Assembly (NCBI RefSeq): GCF_003633755.1
Contig: NZ_RBIL01000001.1
Span: forward strand, 3,767,426 to 3,831,425
DNA from: Solirubrobacter pauli
Lineage (GTDB): Bacteria; Actinomycetota; Thermoleophilia; Solirubrobacterales; Solirubrobacteraceae
Direction: 5' to 3'
Length of the DNA: 64,000 bases
The position numbers and the translations under genes are program-made. The notes below the pieces were generated by a model. The model made no database searches and was not told the DNA's origin. It saw only the letters and a program-made list of their open reading frames with translations. Shown here piece after piece: positions 1 through 9,681 of this stretch (positions within the stretch are counted from its first letter, which is position 1; every line of letters starts with the position of its first letter).

Positions 1-1658
<1,658 letters not shown>

Positions 1659-1773
1659 GTCGGGCGTGGTCCTCCTCAGGATCTCTGGCAGCGGCTCTTA
1701 ACCTAGGCGGGTGCGCGCCCGGGCTCTTTGTCCACGTGTCCAAATCGAGCTGCGCCCACTTCGCCGTACGCCA

Positions 1774-1779
1774 TAGGAT
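1774..1779 (+). promoter_or_regulatory. -10 element TAGGAT of the phosphatase gene
   Basis: TAGGAT ends 8 bases before the GTG at 1788, as in other probable leaderless promoters of this window. No convincing -35 box. Confidence 0.5.
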
Positions 1780-1787
1780 GCGCTCTC

Positions 1788-4103
1788 GTGCGTCGATCTT
1801 GGGGGTTGCGGTTCCGCGTGCTCGCCGCGGCCGGGACGATCGCGGTCGTCGCCGCGATCACGTTCGCGGTCCTGCTCGCCGCCCTCGTCGACCAGCAGCG
1901 CGCGGCCGGGCCGGCGCGCAACACGACCGACGCGCTCGTCGGCACGCAGCGGGTCTACCGGCTCTCGCTCGACCTGCAGTCGGCGGCGCGCGGCTACCTG
2001 ATCGCGCCCGACCAGATCACGCTGCGCCCGTTCGAGGCCGCGCAGCGCACCCTCCCGCCGGCCGTCGACGCGCTCGCGCGGGTCCCGAACACGCCGGTCC
2101 AGCGCGCCCGCATCGATCGTCTGCAGCGGGACCTCGCCGCGTACCGGTCGTTCCTGGCGACGATCGTCGGCCGTGAGCGGGTGACCGCGGCGCAGGTCGA
2201 CGAAGGGCTCGCGCGGTTCGCGGCCGTGCGCGACGTGCTCGAGGCGATCGAGCGCGACGAGCTGCGCGAGCAGGCCGACCGGCGCGCCGAAAGCGCGGCA
2301 CTACGCGAGCGCGCGATCGTCACGGCGAGCATCGGCCTCGCCGTCCTCCTCGCGCTGATCGGCCTGATCTCGTACGGGGCGGTGCGCGCGGTCGTGATCC
2401 CGGTCGGCCGGCTGCAGCGGTTCGCGCGCGCCCTCGGCGCCCGTCGCTACGGCGCGCGGCTGCCGGAGGCGGGGCCGCCGGAGACGGTCGAGCTCGCGCA
2501 GGCGTTCAACGCCACGGCCGTCAGCCTGGAGGCGGCGGAGGCGGAGCTGCGCCGGATCGGCGAGCGCCACCTCGCCGAGCTGGACGCCGTGTTCGGCGAG
2601 GCGCCGCTCGGCCTCGCGTTCGTCGACCCCGAGCTGCGCTACCTGCGCGTCAACGAGGCGCTCGCCCGCATGAACGGGCGGCCGGCCGCCGCGCACGTCG
2701 GCGAGCGGGTCGGGCACCCCGACGCCGTGGCCGCGCTCGAGCGGGTGCTCGCCACCGGCACGGCGGTGCTGGACGTGGAGATCGCCGTCGACGGCCGGCG
2801 CTACGCGGCCAGCTACTTCCCGGTGCGCGCGGGCGGCGACGCCCCGGTCGCGGTCGGCGCCGCCGTGTCGGACATCGAGGCGCGGCGGCAGGCGGAGGAG
2901 GCGCGCGAGCGCCTCCAGCACGCGACCGCCGCGCTCGCCGCCGCCGTGACCGCGCCGGACGTGGCCCGCGCCACCGTCACCGAGGCACGCGCCACGCTCG
3001 AGAGCGACGGCGCGGCGCTGCTGCTGGTCCGGGGCGAGTGGCTGGAGCTCGCCGCCGTCGAAGGCCTCAACCCCGAGGCGCACGGGCGCCTCGCGCAGGT
3101 CCCGCTGGACGCGCAGCGCCCGACGGCCGAGGCGGTCCGCACCGGCCGCGCCGTGCACGTGCGCGACGCCGACGAGATGCGCGAGCGCTTCCCCGTCCTG
3201 GCCGGCAAGGTGCCCGCGCTCGTGGCGCTCCCGCTGGTCGCCTCGGGCGAGACGCTCGGCGTCCTGCTGATCGACTTCACACGGCCGCGCACGCTCGACG
3301 CCAGCGCGCGCGAGCTGCTCGAGACGCTTGCGGCGCAGTGCGCGGTGGCGCTGGCGCGGGCGCAGCTGTACGAGCGCGAGCGCGACGTCGCGCAGACGCT
3401 CCAGGCGTCGCTGCTCCCGCGGGAGGTGCCGGCGATCCCCGGGCTCGACCTCGACGCGCGCCTGAACGCGGGCGCGCCCGGGATCGACGTCGGCGGCGAC
3501 TTCTACGACGTGTTCGCGATCGCGCCGGGCGCGTGGGGGATCGCGATCGGCGACGTCTGCGGCAAGGGCGTCGACGCGGCCGCGCTCACCGCCCTCGCGC
3601 GGCACACCGTCCGGGCCGCGGCGGTGCAGGGCCTCGCGCCGAGCGCGGTGCTCGGCGCGCTCAACCGGGCCGTGCTGGCCGAGGGGCGGCCGGGTCAGTT
3701 CCTGACGGCGATCTTCGCGCGCGTCGTCGCGCGCGCCGACGGCGGCTTCGCGCTCACCGTCGCCTGTGGCGGGCACCCGCCGCCGGTGCTGCTGGACGCC
3801 TCCGGTACGGCGAAGCCGCTCGACGTCAAGGGCACGCTGCTGGGGGTGCTCGACGACCCGCACGTGCAAGACGTCACCGCCGCGCTCGAACGCGGGGACA
3901 CGCTCCTGCTCTACACGGACGGGCTCACCGAGGCGGGCGCCCCGGCCGTGACGATGAGCACCGAGCAGGTGGCCGAGCTGCTGCGCTCGGCGCGCGGCGG
4001 GAGCGCCGCCGACACCGCCGAGCGGTGCCTCCAGGCGGCCGCGCGCGCGGGAGGCGGGGTCGTGCGCGACGACGTCGCGGTCGTCGTTGGACAGGTTGTC
4101 TAG
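1788..4103 (+). CDS. Membrane SpoIIE-type PP2C phosphatase with CHASE3-HAMP-PAS-GAF sensing
   Basis: Probable RsbU/RsbP-like serine phosphatase that would dephosphorylate an anti-sigma-factor antagonist or similar target. With GTG 1788 it is 771 residues: a first membrane helix (about 9-32), an extracytoplasmic CHASE3-like helical region, a second helix (about 175-203), HAMP, a PAS-like segment (about 262-370), GAF (about 374-524) and a PP2C/SpoIIE domain (about 535-769). Metal-binding motifs DVGGDFYDV (about 567), IGDVCGKGVDAA (about 587) and YTDGLTEA (about 709) are intact, as is the C-terminal RDDVAVVV. An in-frame TTG at 1728 is possible but has no ribosome site; GTG 1788 is preferred because of the -10 hexamer. 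No partner sigma-factor genes are adjacent, so the target is unknown. Confidence 0.9.
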   Translation: MRRSWGLRFRVLAAAGTIAVVAAITFAVLLAALVDQQRAAGPARNTTDALVGTQRVYRLSLDLQSAARGYLIAPDQITLRPFEAAQRTLPPAVDALARVPNTPVQRARIDRLQRDLAAYRSFLATIVGRERVTAAQVDEGLARFAAVRDVLEAIERDELREQADRRAESAALRERAIVTASIGLAVLLALIGLISYGAVRAVVIPVGRLQRFARALGARRYGARLPEAGPPETVELAQAFNATAVSLEAAEAELRRIGERHLAELDAVFGEAPLGLAFVDPELRYLRVNEALARMNGRPAAAHVGERVGHPDAVAALERVLATGTAVLDVEIAVDGRRYAASYFPVRAGGDAPVAVGAAVSDIEARRQAEEARERLQHATAALAAAVTAPDVARATVTEARATLESDGAALLLVRGEWLELAAVEGLNPEAHGRLAQVPLDAQRPTAEAVRTGRAVHVRDADEMRERFPVLAGKVPALVALPLVASGETLGVLLIDFTRPRTLDASARELLETLAAQCAVALARAQLYERERDVAQTLQASLLPREVPAIPGLDLDARLNAGAPGIDVGGDFYDVFAIAPGAWGIAIGDVCGKGVDAAALTALARHTVRAAAVQGLAPSAVLGALNRAVLAEGRPGQFLTAIFARVVARADGGFALTVACGGHPPPVLLDASGTAKPLDVKGTLLGVLDDPHVQDVTAALERGDTLLLYTDGLTEAGAPAVTMSTEQVAELLRSARGGSAADTAERCLQAAARAGGGVVRDDVAVVVGQVV

Positions 4104-4218
4104 GGGGTCCTCGACCGCAGGGAGAACTAGGGGTTACGAATCTTCGACACGGGGACAATGATGCGTTGGCCCCTGCGACGGAGACTGCTCCTCGATGCTG
4201 TTTGAACGAGGAGGAACG

Positions 4219-5691
4219 ATGCGTAGGACCCGTTGGGCGACCGGTATGGGGGCCGGGCTGCTCGCACTACTGGCCGTGCCTGCGGTAGCGATGGCGGACG
4301 GCGACACGCTTGACCTGTACAACGCGGGCAAGCTTCCGGATGCGGTCGGGATCAACTCCATGTGGGTGTTGGTCGCCGGCATCCTCGTGATGTTCATGCA
4401 GGCGGGCTTCGCCTTCCTGGAGATCGGCTTCTCCCGCGGCAAGAACGCGGGCACGGTGATCGCGAAGATCCTGGTCAACTTCTCGATCGCGGCGATCTGC
4501 TTCTGGGCGGTTGGTTTCGCCTTCGCGTTCGGCGACGGCGGATCCTTGATCGGCACGAGCGGCTTCTTCCTCGCCGGCGACAACGCCAGCGGCTCGTTCC
4601 CCCTGATCAACGTCGCTGAGGGCTCGATCACGGTCGAGACGCTGTGGTTCTTCCAGTTCGTCTTCTGCGCCGTGTCGCTGGCGATCGTCTGGGGCACGAC
4701 GCTCGAGCGCGTGAAGTTCGGCGTCTACGTGATCTACGCCATCATCTTCTCGGCGCTGATCTACCCCATCGGCGCACACTGGATCTTCGGCGGCGGCTGG
4801 CTCGCCACCGAGTTCAACGTGCAGGACTTCGCCGGCTCGACGGTGGTCCACCTGATCGGCGCCACCGGCGCGTTCGCGGTGCTGCTGCTGCTCGGCCCGC
4901 GTCGTGGCAAGTACGGCTCCGACGGCAAGCCGCGGGCCATTCCGGGCCACAACATGCCGCTGTTCGGCCTCGGCGTCCTCATCCTGTGGCTCGGCTGGTT
5001 CGGGTTCAACCCGGGCTCCGGCCTGACGGCGCTCGACGGCCGCTTCCCGGAGATCGCGATGGTCACGAACCTCGCGGCCGCCGCCGGCGTGCTGTTCGCC
5101 GTGGGCACGATGTACCTGCGCACCAAGACGATCGACATCGGCATGGCGGGCAACGGCGCGATCGCCGGCCTCGTGGCGATCACGGCGCCGTCGGGCTACG
5201 TGGAGCTGTGGGCGGCCCCGATCATCGGCGCCGTCGCCGGCGTGATCGTGGTCATGGGCGTCCTGGCGATCGACAAGAAGATCGACGACCCGGTGGGCGC
5301 GCTCTCCGCGCACGGCCTGGCCGGCATCTGGGGCACGCTCGCCTGCGGCCTGTTCACCTCGCCGCGGCTCGCCGAGAAGAACGCGGTCGGCCAGGAGGGC
5401 CTCTTCTACAGCGGCGATCCGACGCAGCTGCTCGATCAGGCCGTCGGCGTGCTCGCCGCGTTCGTGTTCGTGTTCGCCGCGTCCTTCGCCACCTTCTGGG
5501 TGATCAAGAAGACCTACGGCCTCCGCGTGTCGGCTGAGGAAGAGGAAGCGGGTCTGGACATTTCGGAGCACGGCATGTACGGGTATCCGGAGCAGTTCAT
5601 CCCGGCCCCGGAGCTGGTCGGGTACTCGCCGGCGGGGACGCCGGCCGGTGCCGCCGCTCCGAAGGCCACGACCCGTGAGGTTCCGGCGTGA
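4219..5691 (+). CDS. amt: Ammonium transporter, Amt/MEP/Rh family
   Basis: Eleven-helix channel for ammonium uptake, 490 residues including an N-terminal signal-like segment ending near AVAMA. The pore twin histidines are visible at His211 (VVHLIGA) and His365 (SAHGLAGIWG), with the same 154-residue spacing as the pair in E. coli AmtB as I recall it. An upstream in-frame ATG at 4195 exists, but GAGGAGG lies just before ATG 4219, which fixes the start. The C-terminal tail is long and Ala/Pro-rich. The stop overlaps the glnK start by four bases (GTGA), so the two are translationally coupled, as in the classic amtB-glnK unit where PII blocks the channel when nitrogen is plentiful. Confidence 0.97.
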   Translation: MRRTRWATGMGAGLLALLAVPAVAMADGDTLDLYNAGKLPDAVGINSMWVLVAGILVMFMQAGFAFLEIGFSRGKNAGTVIAKILVNFSIAAICFWAVGFAFAFGDGGSLIGTSGFFLAGDNASGSFPLINVAEGSITVETLWFFQFVFCAVSLAIVWGTTLERVKFGVYVIYAIIFSALIYPIGAHWIFGGGWLATEFNVQDFAGSTVVHLIGATGAFAVLLLLGPRRGKYGSDGKPRAIPGHNMPLFGLGVLILWLGWFGFNPGSGLTALDGRFPEIAMVTNLAAAAGVLFAVGTMYLRTKTIDIGMAGNGAIAGLVAITAPSGYVELWAAPIIGAVAGVIVVMGVLAIDKKIDDPVGALSAHGLAGIWGTLACGLFTSPRLAEKNAVGQEGLFYSGDPTQLLDQAVGVLAAFVFVFAASFATFWVIKKTYGLRVSAEEEEAGLDISEHGMYGYPEQFIPAPELVGYSPAGTPAGAAAPKATTREVPA

Positions 5692-6059
5692 AAAAGATCG
5701 AGGCGTACATCCGACATGAGGCGTTCGAGCCGATCCGGCTCGAGCTCCTGGAGCTCGGATTCCCGTCCCTGACGATCTCGGAGGTCAAGGGCTCCGGGCG
5801 TCAGAAGGGCATCACCGAGCGCTACCGCGGCGCCGAGCTGACCAACTGGCTGCGGCCGAAGGTCAAGCTCGAGTGCGTCGTGGCCAGCGGTGACGTGCAG
5901 ACGGTGGTCGACGCCATCCTCAAGCACGCCCGCACCGGCTCGATCGGCGACGGCAAGGTGTTCGTCCTGCCCGTCGAGGAGGCCTACCGGATCCGCACGG
6001 GCGAGTCCGGCGAAGAGACCCTGCAGGCCCACCCGGGCGTCGCGCAGGCGGCGTCGTAG
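5688..6059 (+). CDS. glnK: PII nitrogen regulatory protein GlnK with Leu51
   Basis: PII signal protein, 123 residues (112 is typical, so it has a short C-terminal extension). It begins with GTG overlapping the amt stop. The T-loop reads GRQKGITERYRGAEL: Gln39, Lys40, Tyr46 and Arg47 are kept, Arg47 being the residue that plugs AmtB in characterised homologues. Position 51, normally the Tyr that is uridylylated or adenylylated, is Leu. The B-loop region (KHARTGSIGDGKVFV) for ATP/ADP and 2-oxoglutarate binding is intact. It should still sense effectors and bind Amt, but cannot be modified at the usual site. Confidence 0.96.
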   Translation: MKKIEAYIRHEAFEPIRLELLELGFPSLTISEVKGSGRQKGITERYRGAELTNWLRPKVKLECVVASGDVQTVVDAILKHARTGSIGDGKVFVLPVEEAYRIRTGESGEETLQAHPGVAQAAS

Positions 6060-6088
6060 CGGCGCTGATCTAAGTAGACGGCGGATTG

Positions 6089-6117
6089 CGCGGGGCGGCT
6101 CCAAGGGCCGCCCCGCG
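6089..6117 (+). terminator. Strong hairpin between glnK and the PucR-type gene
   Basis: Perfect 11-bp stem CGCGGGGCGGC (6089-6099) with GCCGCCCCGCG (6107-6117) and a 7-base loop. No T-run follows, so it is a GC-rich intrinsic-like terminator or an attenuator between amt-glnK and the regulator. Confidence 0.65.
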
Positions 6118-6138
6118 TGTGAAGGAGGCGTATTGAAC

Positions 6139-7338
6139 GTGGCGATGGAGGCCCAGAGCGAAGATCGCGGGGCCACCGTGATGGAGCGGGTCAGGGCGAT
6201 CCACCTGCGCATGGTTGACGCCGTGCTCAGCGGTGACGGTCTCGAAGGTGTCGCGACGCTTGCGGCGGGCGAGACCGGCGGCGTGGTGGCGATCGTGGTT
6301 CCGCGCCTCGGCGCGGCGGCCGCGTCGGGCCCGGTGGCCGAGCTGCCGGCGCTGCGGCGGTACGTGAGCGAGCGGGCCCGCAAGAACACGGCGGCCGTTC
6401 CACCCGGTGTGCTCGCGGAGGTGCCGATCGCGTCCGGCGACGAGCAGCTCGGCGCTGTCCTCCTGCTCGGTGAGGACGACCCCGCCCCCGAGGCGATCGA
6501 GTTCCTGCACGTCGCGGCGGTGGCCTGCCTGACCGAGGTCGCGGTCGAGGAGGCCCGCCTCGAGGTCGAGCAGAACCTGCGCGGCTCCTTCCTCGAAGAG
6601 CTGCGCGGCCGTGACGACCTGGAGCCCGACGAGGTGCTGCGCCGTGCGGCCCGCCTGGGCTGTGACCTTTCCAAGGGCGCCGTGGCCCTGTGCGCGGAGC
6701 TCTCCTCGGACCGTCCGCGCCACGTGGTCGCGACGATCGCCGGTGAGCATCCGGGGGCGCTCGCCCAGCACATGGACGGTGGCGGCGGCTCCGGCCGCGT
6801 CTACGCGCTCCTGCCCGCGGTGGGCGGCGCCGACGCGACCGCGACCCTCGCGGCCGCCCGCCGGCTCGCCGCGCGCCTGCAGCGCCACGGCACGGTCGGC
6901 GTCTCCTCGTTCTACGCGGACGTGGCGGACCTCGGCCGCGCGATCCAGGAGGCGGAGCTGGTGCTGGACGTCCTGCGCCGCTCGGACGTCCCGATCGACG
7001 AGGACATCGGCACCGGCACCTACCGGCTGCTGTTCCGCGTGCTGGCCTCGCACCCCGAGGAGGTCCGCTCGTTCTACGAGGACACCGTCGCGCCGCTGGT
7101 CGCCTACGACGGCCAGTACTCGACGGACCTGGTGGGCACGCTGTCCGCCTACCTCGAGCGCAACTGCAACATGAACGCGACCGCCTCGGCGATCTACGCG
7201 CACCGGCACACGGTGGCCTACCGGCTCGAGCGCGTGAAGGAGCTGACGGGGCTGGACCCCTTGCTCTCCGAGGACCGCGAGCGGCTGGGCCTGGGTCTGA
7301 AGGCCTACCGCATCATCGCGCCGCGCCTGCACCGATAG
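6139..7338 (+). CDS. PucR/CdaR-type transcriptional regulator
   Basis: About 399 residues. The N-terminal half looks like a degenerate GAF sensor, the middle like the GGDEF-related domain of CdaR/PucR proteins, and residues about 327-395 form the PucR C-terminal helix-turn-helix (YLERNCNMNATASAIYAHRH followed by TVAYRLERVKELTGLDP). This family controls purine, allantoin or sugar-acid use in characterised bacteria. Here its position directly after amt-glnK suggests nitrogen-source control, which is inference. Start choice: AAGGAGG at 6122-6128 lies 10 bases before GTG 6139 and 4 bases before TTG 6133; both are in frame, and GTG is preferred. Confidence 0.85.
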   Translation: MAMEAQSEDRGATVMERVRAIHLRMVDAVLSGDGLEGVATLAAGETGGVVAIVVPRLGAAAASGPVAELPALRRYVSERARKNTAAVPPGVLAEVPIASGDEQLGAVLLLGEDDPAPEAIEFLHVAAVACLTEVAVEEARLEVEQNLRGSFLEELRGRDDLEPDEVLRRAARLGCDLSKGAVALCAELSSDRPRHVVATIAGEHPGALAQHMDGGGGSGRVYALLPAVGGADATATLAAARRLAARLQRHGTVGVSSFYADVADLGRAIQEAELVLDVLRRSDVPIDEDIGTGTYRLLFRVLASHPEEVRSFYEDTVAPLVAYDGQYSTDLVGTLSAYLERNCNMNATASAIYAHRHTVAYRLERVKELTGLDPLLSEDRERLGLGLKAYRIIAPRLHR

Positions 7339-7377
7339 GCGTTTCCACCGCACCGCGAGCCGCCATCCTGGGTTCTA

Positions 7378-8151
7378 ATGCCCGTGACTGGATGGATGGC
7401 GGCCGCGGCCGCGACGCTCGCCCTGGCCGCGCCGACGATCGAAGGCACGGACCTCGCCGACTTCCTCAAGGGCACGGCCGGTCCGGACGTCGTGCTGGCC
7501 AAGGGCGGGGACGACGTGGTGTTCGGGCTCGGCGGCGACGACCGGATCGACGGCGGACCCGGGCGGGACGTGCTGCACGGGGACGGCGTGTGCCCGCCGG
7601 GCGCGGAGCGGCCGGACGCGTGCAACGACGATGACGACCGCACGGGTGGGGACGACGTGCTCCGCGGCGGTGACGGGGACGACGTGCTGCTCGGCGGGCG
7701 CGGGAACGACGTGCTCGAGGGTGGGGCCGGGGTGGACTCGCTCAGCGCGGACGCCGGCAACGACCGGGTCGACGCGGGGGACGGCGACGACGAGGTCGAC
7801 GGCGGGACCGGGCTGGACCGCATCAAGGGCGGCGCGGGGGACGACTGGATCGCGACCGGGGCGGGCTCGGACATCATCGACGGCGGGGCCGGGGACGACC
7901 TGATCGCCACGGAGTCCGGGAACGACCGGATCGACGGCGGGTCGGGGAACGACCAGATCGACTCGGGGCGCGGAAATGACCGGATCACCGGGGGTTCCGG
8001 GCGGGACACGATCAACTCCGGGCCGGGCAACGACACGATCGACGTGCGCGACGGCGTCCGGGACGTCGTGAACTGCGGCGCGGGGCGGGACACGGTCCGT
8101 GCGGACCGGCGTGACAAATTGGTGAGCTGCGAGCGTGTAAACACACGCTGA
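7378..8151 (+). CDS. RTX-type calcium-binding repeat protein
   Basis: 257 residues made almost wholly of nonapeptide RTX repeats (GGxGxDxux), for example [20 protein letters not shown] and later [20 protein letters not shown]. In known proteins these fold into a parallel beta roll on binding Ca2+ outside the cell. The N-terminus ([15 protein letters not shown]) resembles a short signal peptide. A Cys pair near residues 73-82 interrupts the repeats and two more Cys ([13 protein letters not shown]) lie at the C-terminus, which may form disulfides. There is no catalytic domain and no type I secretion genes nearby. The start is ATG 7378; the ribosome site is poor. Probably a secreted or surface Ca2+-binding protein of unknown role. 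Confidence 0.8.
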   Translation: MPVTGWMAAAAATLALAAPTIEGTDLADFLKGTAGPDVVLAKGGDDVVFGLGGDDRIDGGPGRDVLHGDGVCPPGAERPDACNDDDDRTGGDDVLRGGDGDDVLLGGRGNDVLEGGAGVDSLSADAGNDRVDAGDGDDEVDGGTGLDRIKGGAGDDWIATGAGSDIIDGGAGDDLIATESGNDRIDGGSGNDQIDSGRGNDRITGGSGRDTINSGPGNDTIDVRDGVRDVVNCGAGRDTVRADRRDKLVSCERVNTR

Positions 8152-8166
8152 TGCGCCCAATCATGG

Positions 8167-8172
8167 TAGCTT
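8167..8172 (+). promoter_or_regulatory. Possible -10 TAGCTT of the cold-shock gene
   Basis: TAGCTT lies about 35 bases before GTG 8208, leaving a short leader that contains the ribosome site. No clear -35. Confidence 0.35.
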
Positions 8173-8207
8173 CACGCGCTCCTCAACCGAGTATGGAGAA
8201 ACGGCCC

Positions 8208-8411
8208 GTGGCTACTGGCACCGTGAAGTGGTTCAACGACGACAAGGGATTCGGATTCATCACGCCTGATGACTCGGGTGCCGACCACTTCGTCCATCAT
8301 TCGGGGATCAACGCGGACGGGTTCCGCACGCTGCGCGAGGGCGCGCGCGTGAGCTTCGACTCCGAGCCCGGGCCGAAGGGCCCGAAGGCCGTCAACGTCA
8401 CCGCCGTCTAG
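8208..8411 (+). CDS. Cold-shock protein (CspA family)
   Basis: Single-stranded nucleic-acid chaperone with one OB-fold domain, 67 residues, the normal length for the family. It opens with [17 protein letters not shown], containing the RNP1 motif KGFGFI; RNP2 is the variant [11 protein letters not shown] 8208 is chosen because a GGAG ribosome site lies 9 bases upstream and the product then begins exactly as CspA proteins do; an in-frame ATG at 8151 would add 19 unrelated residues. The stop abuts the stop of the convergent lipoprotein gene, with no spacer. Confidence 0.95.
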   Translation: MATGTVKWFNDDKGFGFITPDDSGADHFVHHSGINADGFRTLREGARVSFDSEPGPKGPKAVNVTAV

Positions 8412-9005
8412 CTAGTCGGAGGAGCCCGGCTCGACGCCGCGCTCGACCTCGCCGTCCTCGCCCACCCGGGCGGGGACGGGCTCGTCGTCGATGACGACGC
8501 GGAAGCGGCCGCTCGTGTCGCCGCGCGCGGCGCGCGCCTTCCCGGTCAGGCCGGGCATCACGCGGTAGGACACCTCGTAGGTGCCGGGCCGCGACGGGAC
8601 GAGCTTCCACACCAGCTCGCGCTCGCGACCGGGCCCGAGCGCACCCGCCAGCCAGGTGTTGACGACCGCCGTGTCGCCGCCCACCGGACCCTCGTCGAGC
8701 ACCCACACCGGCCGGCCCGCGTCCGCGAGGCCCTCACCGCGCTGGTTCTGACCGAAGGCGAGCGTGGCGTCGTCGCCGCGTGCCTTGGTCTCCACGGTGA
8801 CCGCCACGGTGCTCAGCGAGCGGTCCTGCTCGCCGTTGCGGACGGTGAGCTTGAGCTCGACGTTCTCGGCGATGTGCTGCACGCGCGGGAAGGACGCGCG
8901 GACCACCTCGACCTTGAACTCGCCCGACGGCTCGTCCGCGTCCTGGCGTGCCTCACCGCCGCACCCGGCGACGAGGACAGCGAGGATCAGCAGCGCACGG
9001 CGCAT
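8412..9005 (-). CDS. Predicted lipoprotein, function unknown
   Basis: 197 residues. The N-terminus MRRALLILAVLVAGCGG is a typical lipoprotein signal with lipobox LVAGC, so the mature protein should be anchored by a lipid on Cys15. The body contains two stretches that look like Ig-like beta-sandwich strands (VELKLTVRNGEQDRSLSTV and RPGTYEVSYRVMPGLTG), then an acidic tail. I do not recognise the family. It diverges from the GNAT gene; the pair of start codons lies 41 bases apart with separate -10 hexamers between them. Confidence 0.75.
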   Translation of the reverse strand: MRRALLILAVLVAGCGGEARQDADEPSGEFKVEVVRASFPRVQHIAENVELKLTVRNGEQDRSLSTVAVTVETKARGDDATLAFGQNQRGEGLADAGRPVWVLDEGPVGGDTAVVNTWLAGALGPGRERELVWKLVPSRPGTYEVSYRVMPGLTGKARAARGDTSGRFRVVIDDEPVPARVGEDGEVERGVEPGSSD

Positions 9006-9014
9006 CTCGGCGCA

Positions 9015-9020
9015 ACGTTA
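9015..9020 (-). promoter_or_regulatory. -10 TAACGT of the lipoprotein gene
   Basis: Minus-strand TAACGT ends 9 bases before ATG 9005; leaderless pattern. Confidence 0.5.
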
Positions 9021-9030
9021 CCGAGCGGGT

Positions 9031-9036
9031 TAGGGT
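9031..9036 (+). promoter_or_regulatory. -10 TAGGGT of the GNAT gene
   Basis: TAGGGT ends 10 bases before GTG 9047; leaderless pattern. Confidence 0.5.
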
Positions 9037-9046
9037 CCCGGAGCCA

Positions 9047-9592
9047 GTGCCCAGCCTCCCGATCCCCGAAGGTCTCGCGCGCGAGGACGTCGTGCTGCGC
9101 CGGCTGCGCACCCGCGACGCGGGTCCGTTCGCCGCGGCCTTCAGAGAGGACCCGACGCTCGGCGTGCTGATCGGCGCCGACGAGGACCCCACGGAGAACG
9201 GGGTGCGTCGCTTCATCGCGCGCCAGCCGGGGCTGCGGGCGCGCGGCGAGTTCCTCGGCCTGGCGGTGACGGACACGTCGCGCCGCCCGTTCCTGGGCCA
9301 CGTGATGCTCCACACCATCGCCTGGCGGCACAAGCGCGCCGAGGTCGGCTATTGGCTCGTGCCCGCCGCGCGCGGGCACCGCGTCGGCCACACCGCCGTG
9401 TCCCTGCTGGTCGACTGGGCGTTCGCGACGCTCGAGCTGGACCGGATCGAGATCACCACCACCCCCGACAACGCGCCGGCTCGGGCGCTCGCGCACTCGC
9501 TCGGGTTCGAGCAGGAAGGCGTGATGGTGAGCCGGAACTTGGAGCGTGGACGACGCGTGGACGTCGTCCTGCTGGCCCGGTTGCGCAAGTAA
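9047..9592 (+). CDS. GNAT N-acetyltransferase, RimJ/RimL-like
   Basis: 181 residues with the layout of RimJ/RimL-type GNAT proteins that acetylate protein N-termini or small amines using acetyl-CoA. The N-terminal strand VVLRRLRTRDAGPFAAAF is typical; the acetyl-CoA loop region is WLVPAARGHRVGHTAVSLL, and the C-terminal strand-helix ITTTPDNAPARALAHSLGF is the usual N-x-x-S/A-R-x-L-x-x-GF motif. The substrate cannot be told from sequence. GTG 9047 is preferred over an earlier in-frame ATG at 8948 because that one lies inside the divergent lipoprotein gene and the -10 hexamer fits GTG 9047. Confidence 0.85.
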   Translation: MPSLPIPEGLAREDVVLRRLRTRDAGPFAAAFREDPTLGVLIGADEDPTENGVRRFIARQPGLRARGEFLGLAVTDTSRRPFLGHVMLHTIAWRHKRAEVGYWLVPAARGHRVGHTAVSLLVDWAFATLELDRIEITTTPDNAPARALAHSLGFEQEGVMVSRNLERGRRVDVVLLARLRK

Positions 9593-9608
9593 GCGGGACG
9601 GTTCCCGT

Positions 9609-9638
9609 TTGAGCCGGTGAGGCGCGGTGCCATAACCT
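9609..9638 (+). promoter_or_regulatory. Promoter of the mce operon
   Basis: TTGAGC (9609-9614) and TAACCT (9633-9638) with an 18-base spacer. Transcription would start near 9645, giving a leader of about 37 bases. Confidence 0.5.
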
Positions 9639-9648
9639 TCGCGCCTTC

Positions 9649-9665
9649 ACGCCGTTACGCGGCGT
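9649..9665 (+). promoter_or_regulatory. Small hairpin in the mce operon leader
   Basis: ACGCCG-ttacg-CGGCGT, a 6-bp stem with a 5-base loop at the very 5' end of the predicted mRNA. It could stabilise the transcript. Function not shown. Confidence 0.35.
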
Positions 9666-9681
9666 CAAAAAGAGGAGAGTT

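Noticed and set aside
2301-3869. Long open frame on the minus strand inside the phosphatase gene
   Set aside because: Antisense shadow caused by high GC at third codon positions. The product is Arg/Gly/Ala-rich with no domain. The same holds for 4267-5571 (-), 11630-13261 (-), 13219-14592 (-), 19343-21409 (-) and 59443-61224 (-).
4104-4218. GTTAC half-site upstream of amt that recalls a GlnR box
   Set aside because: Only one half matches, and no second half at the expected spacing. Not enough to call a nitrogen operator.
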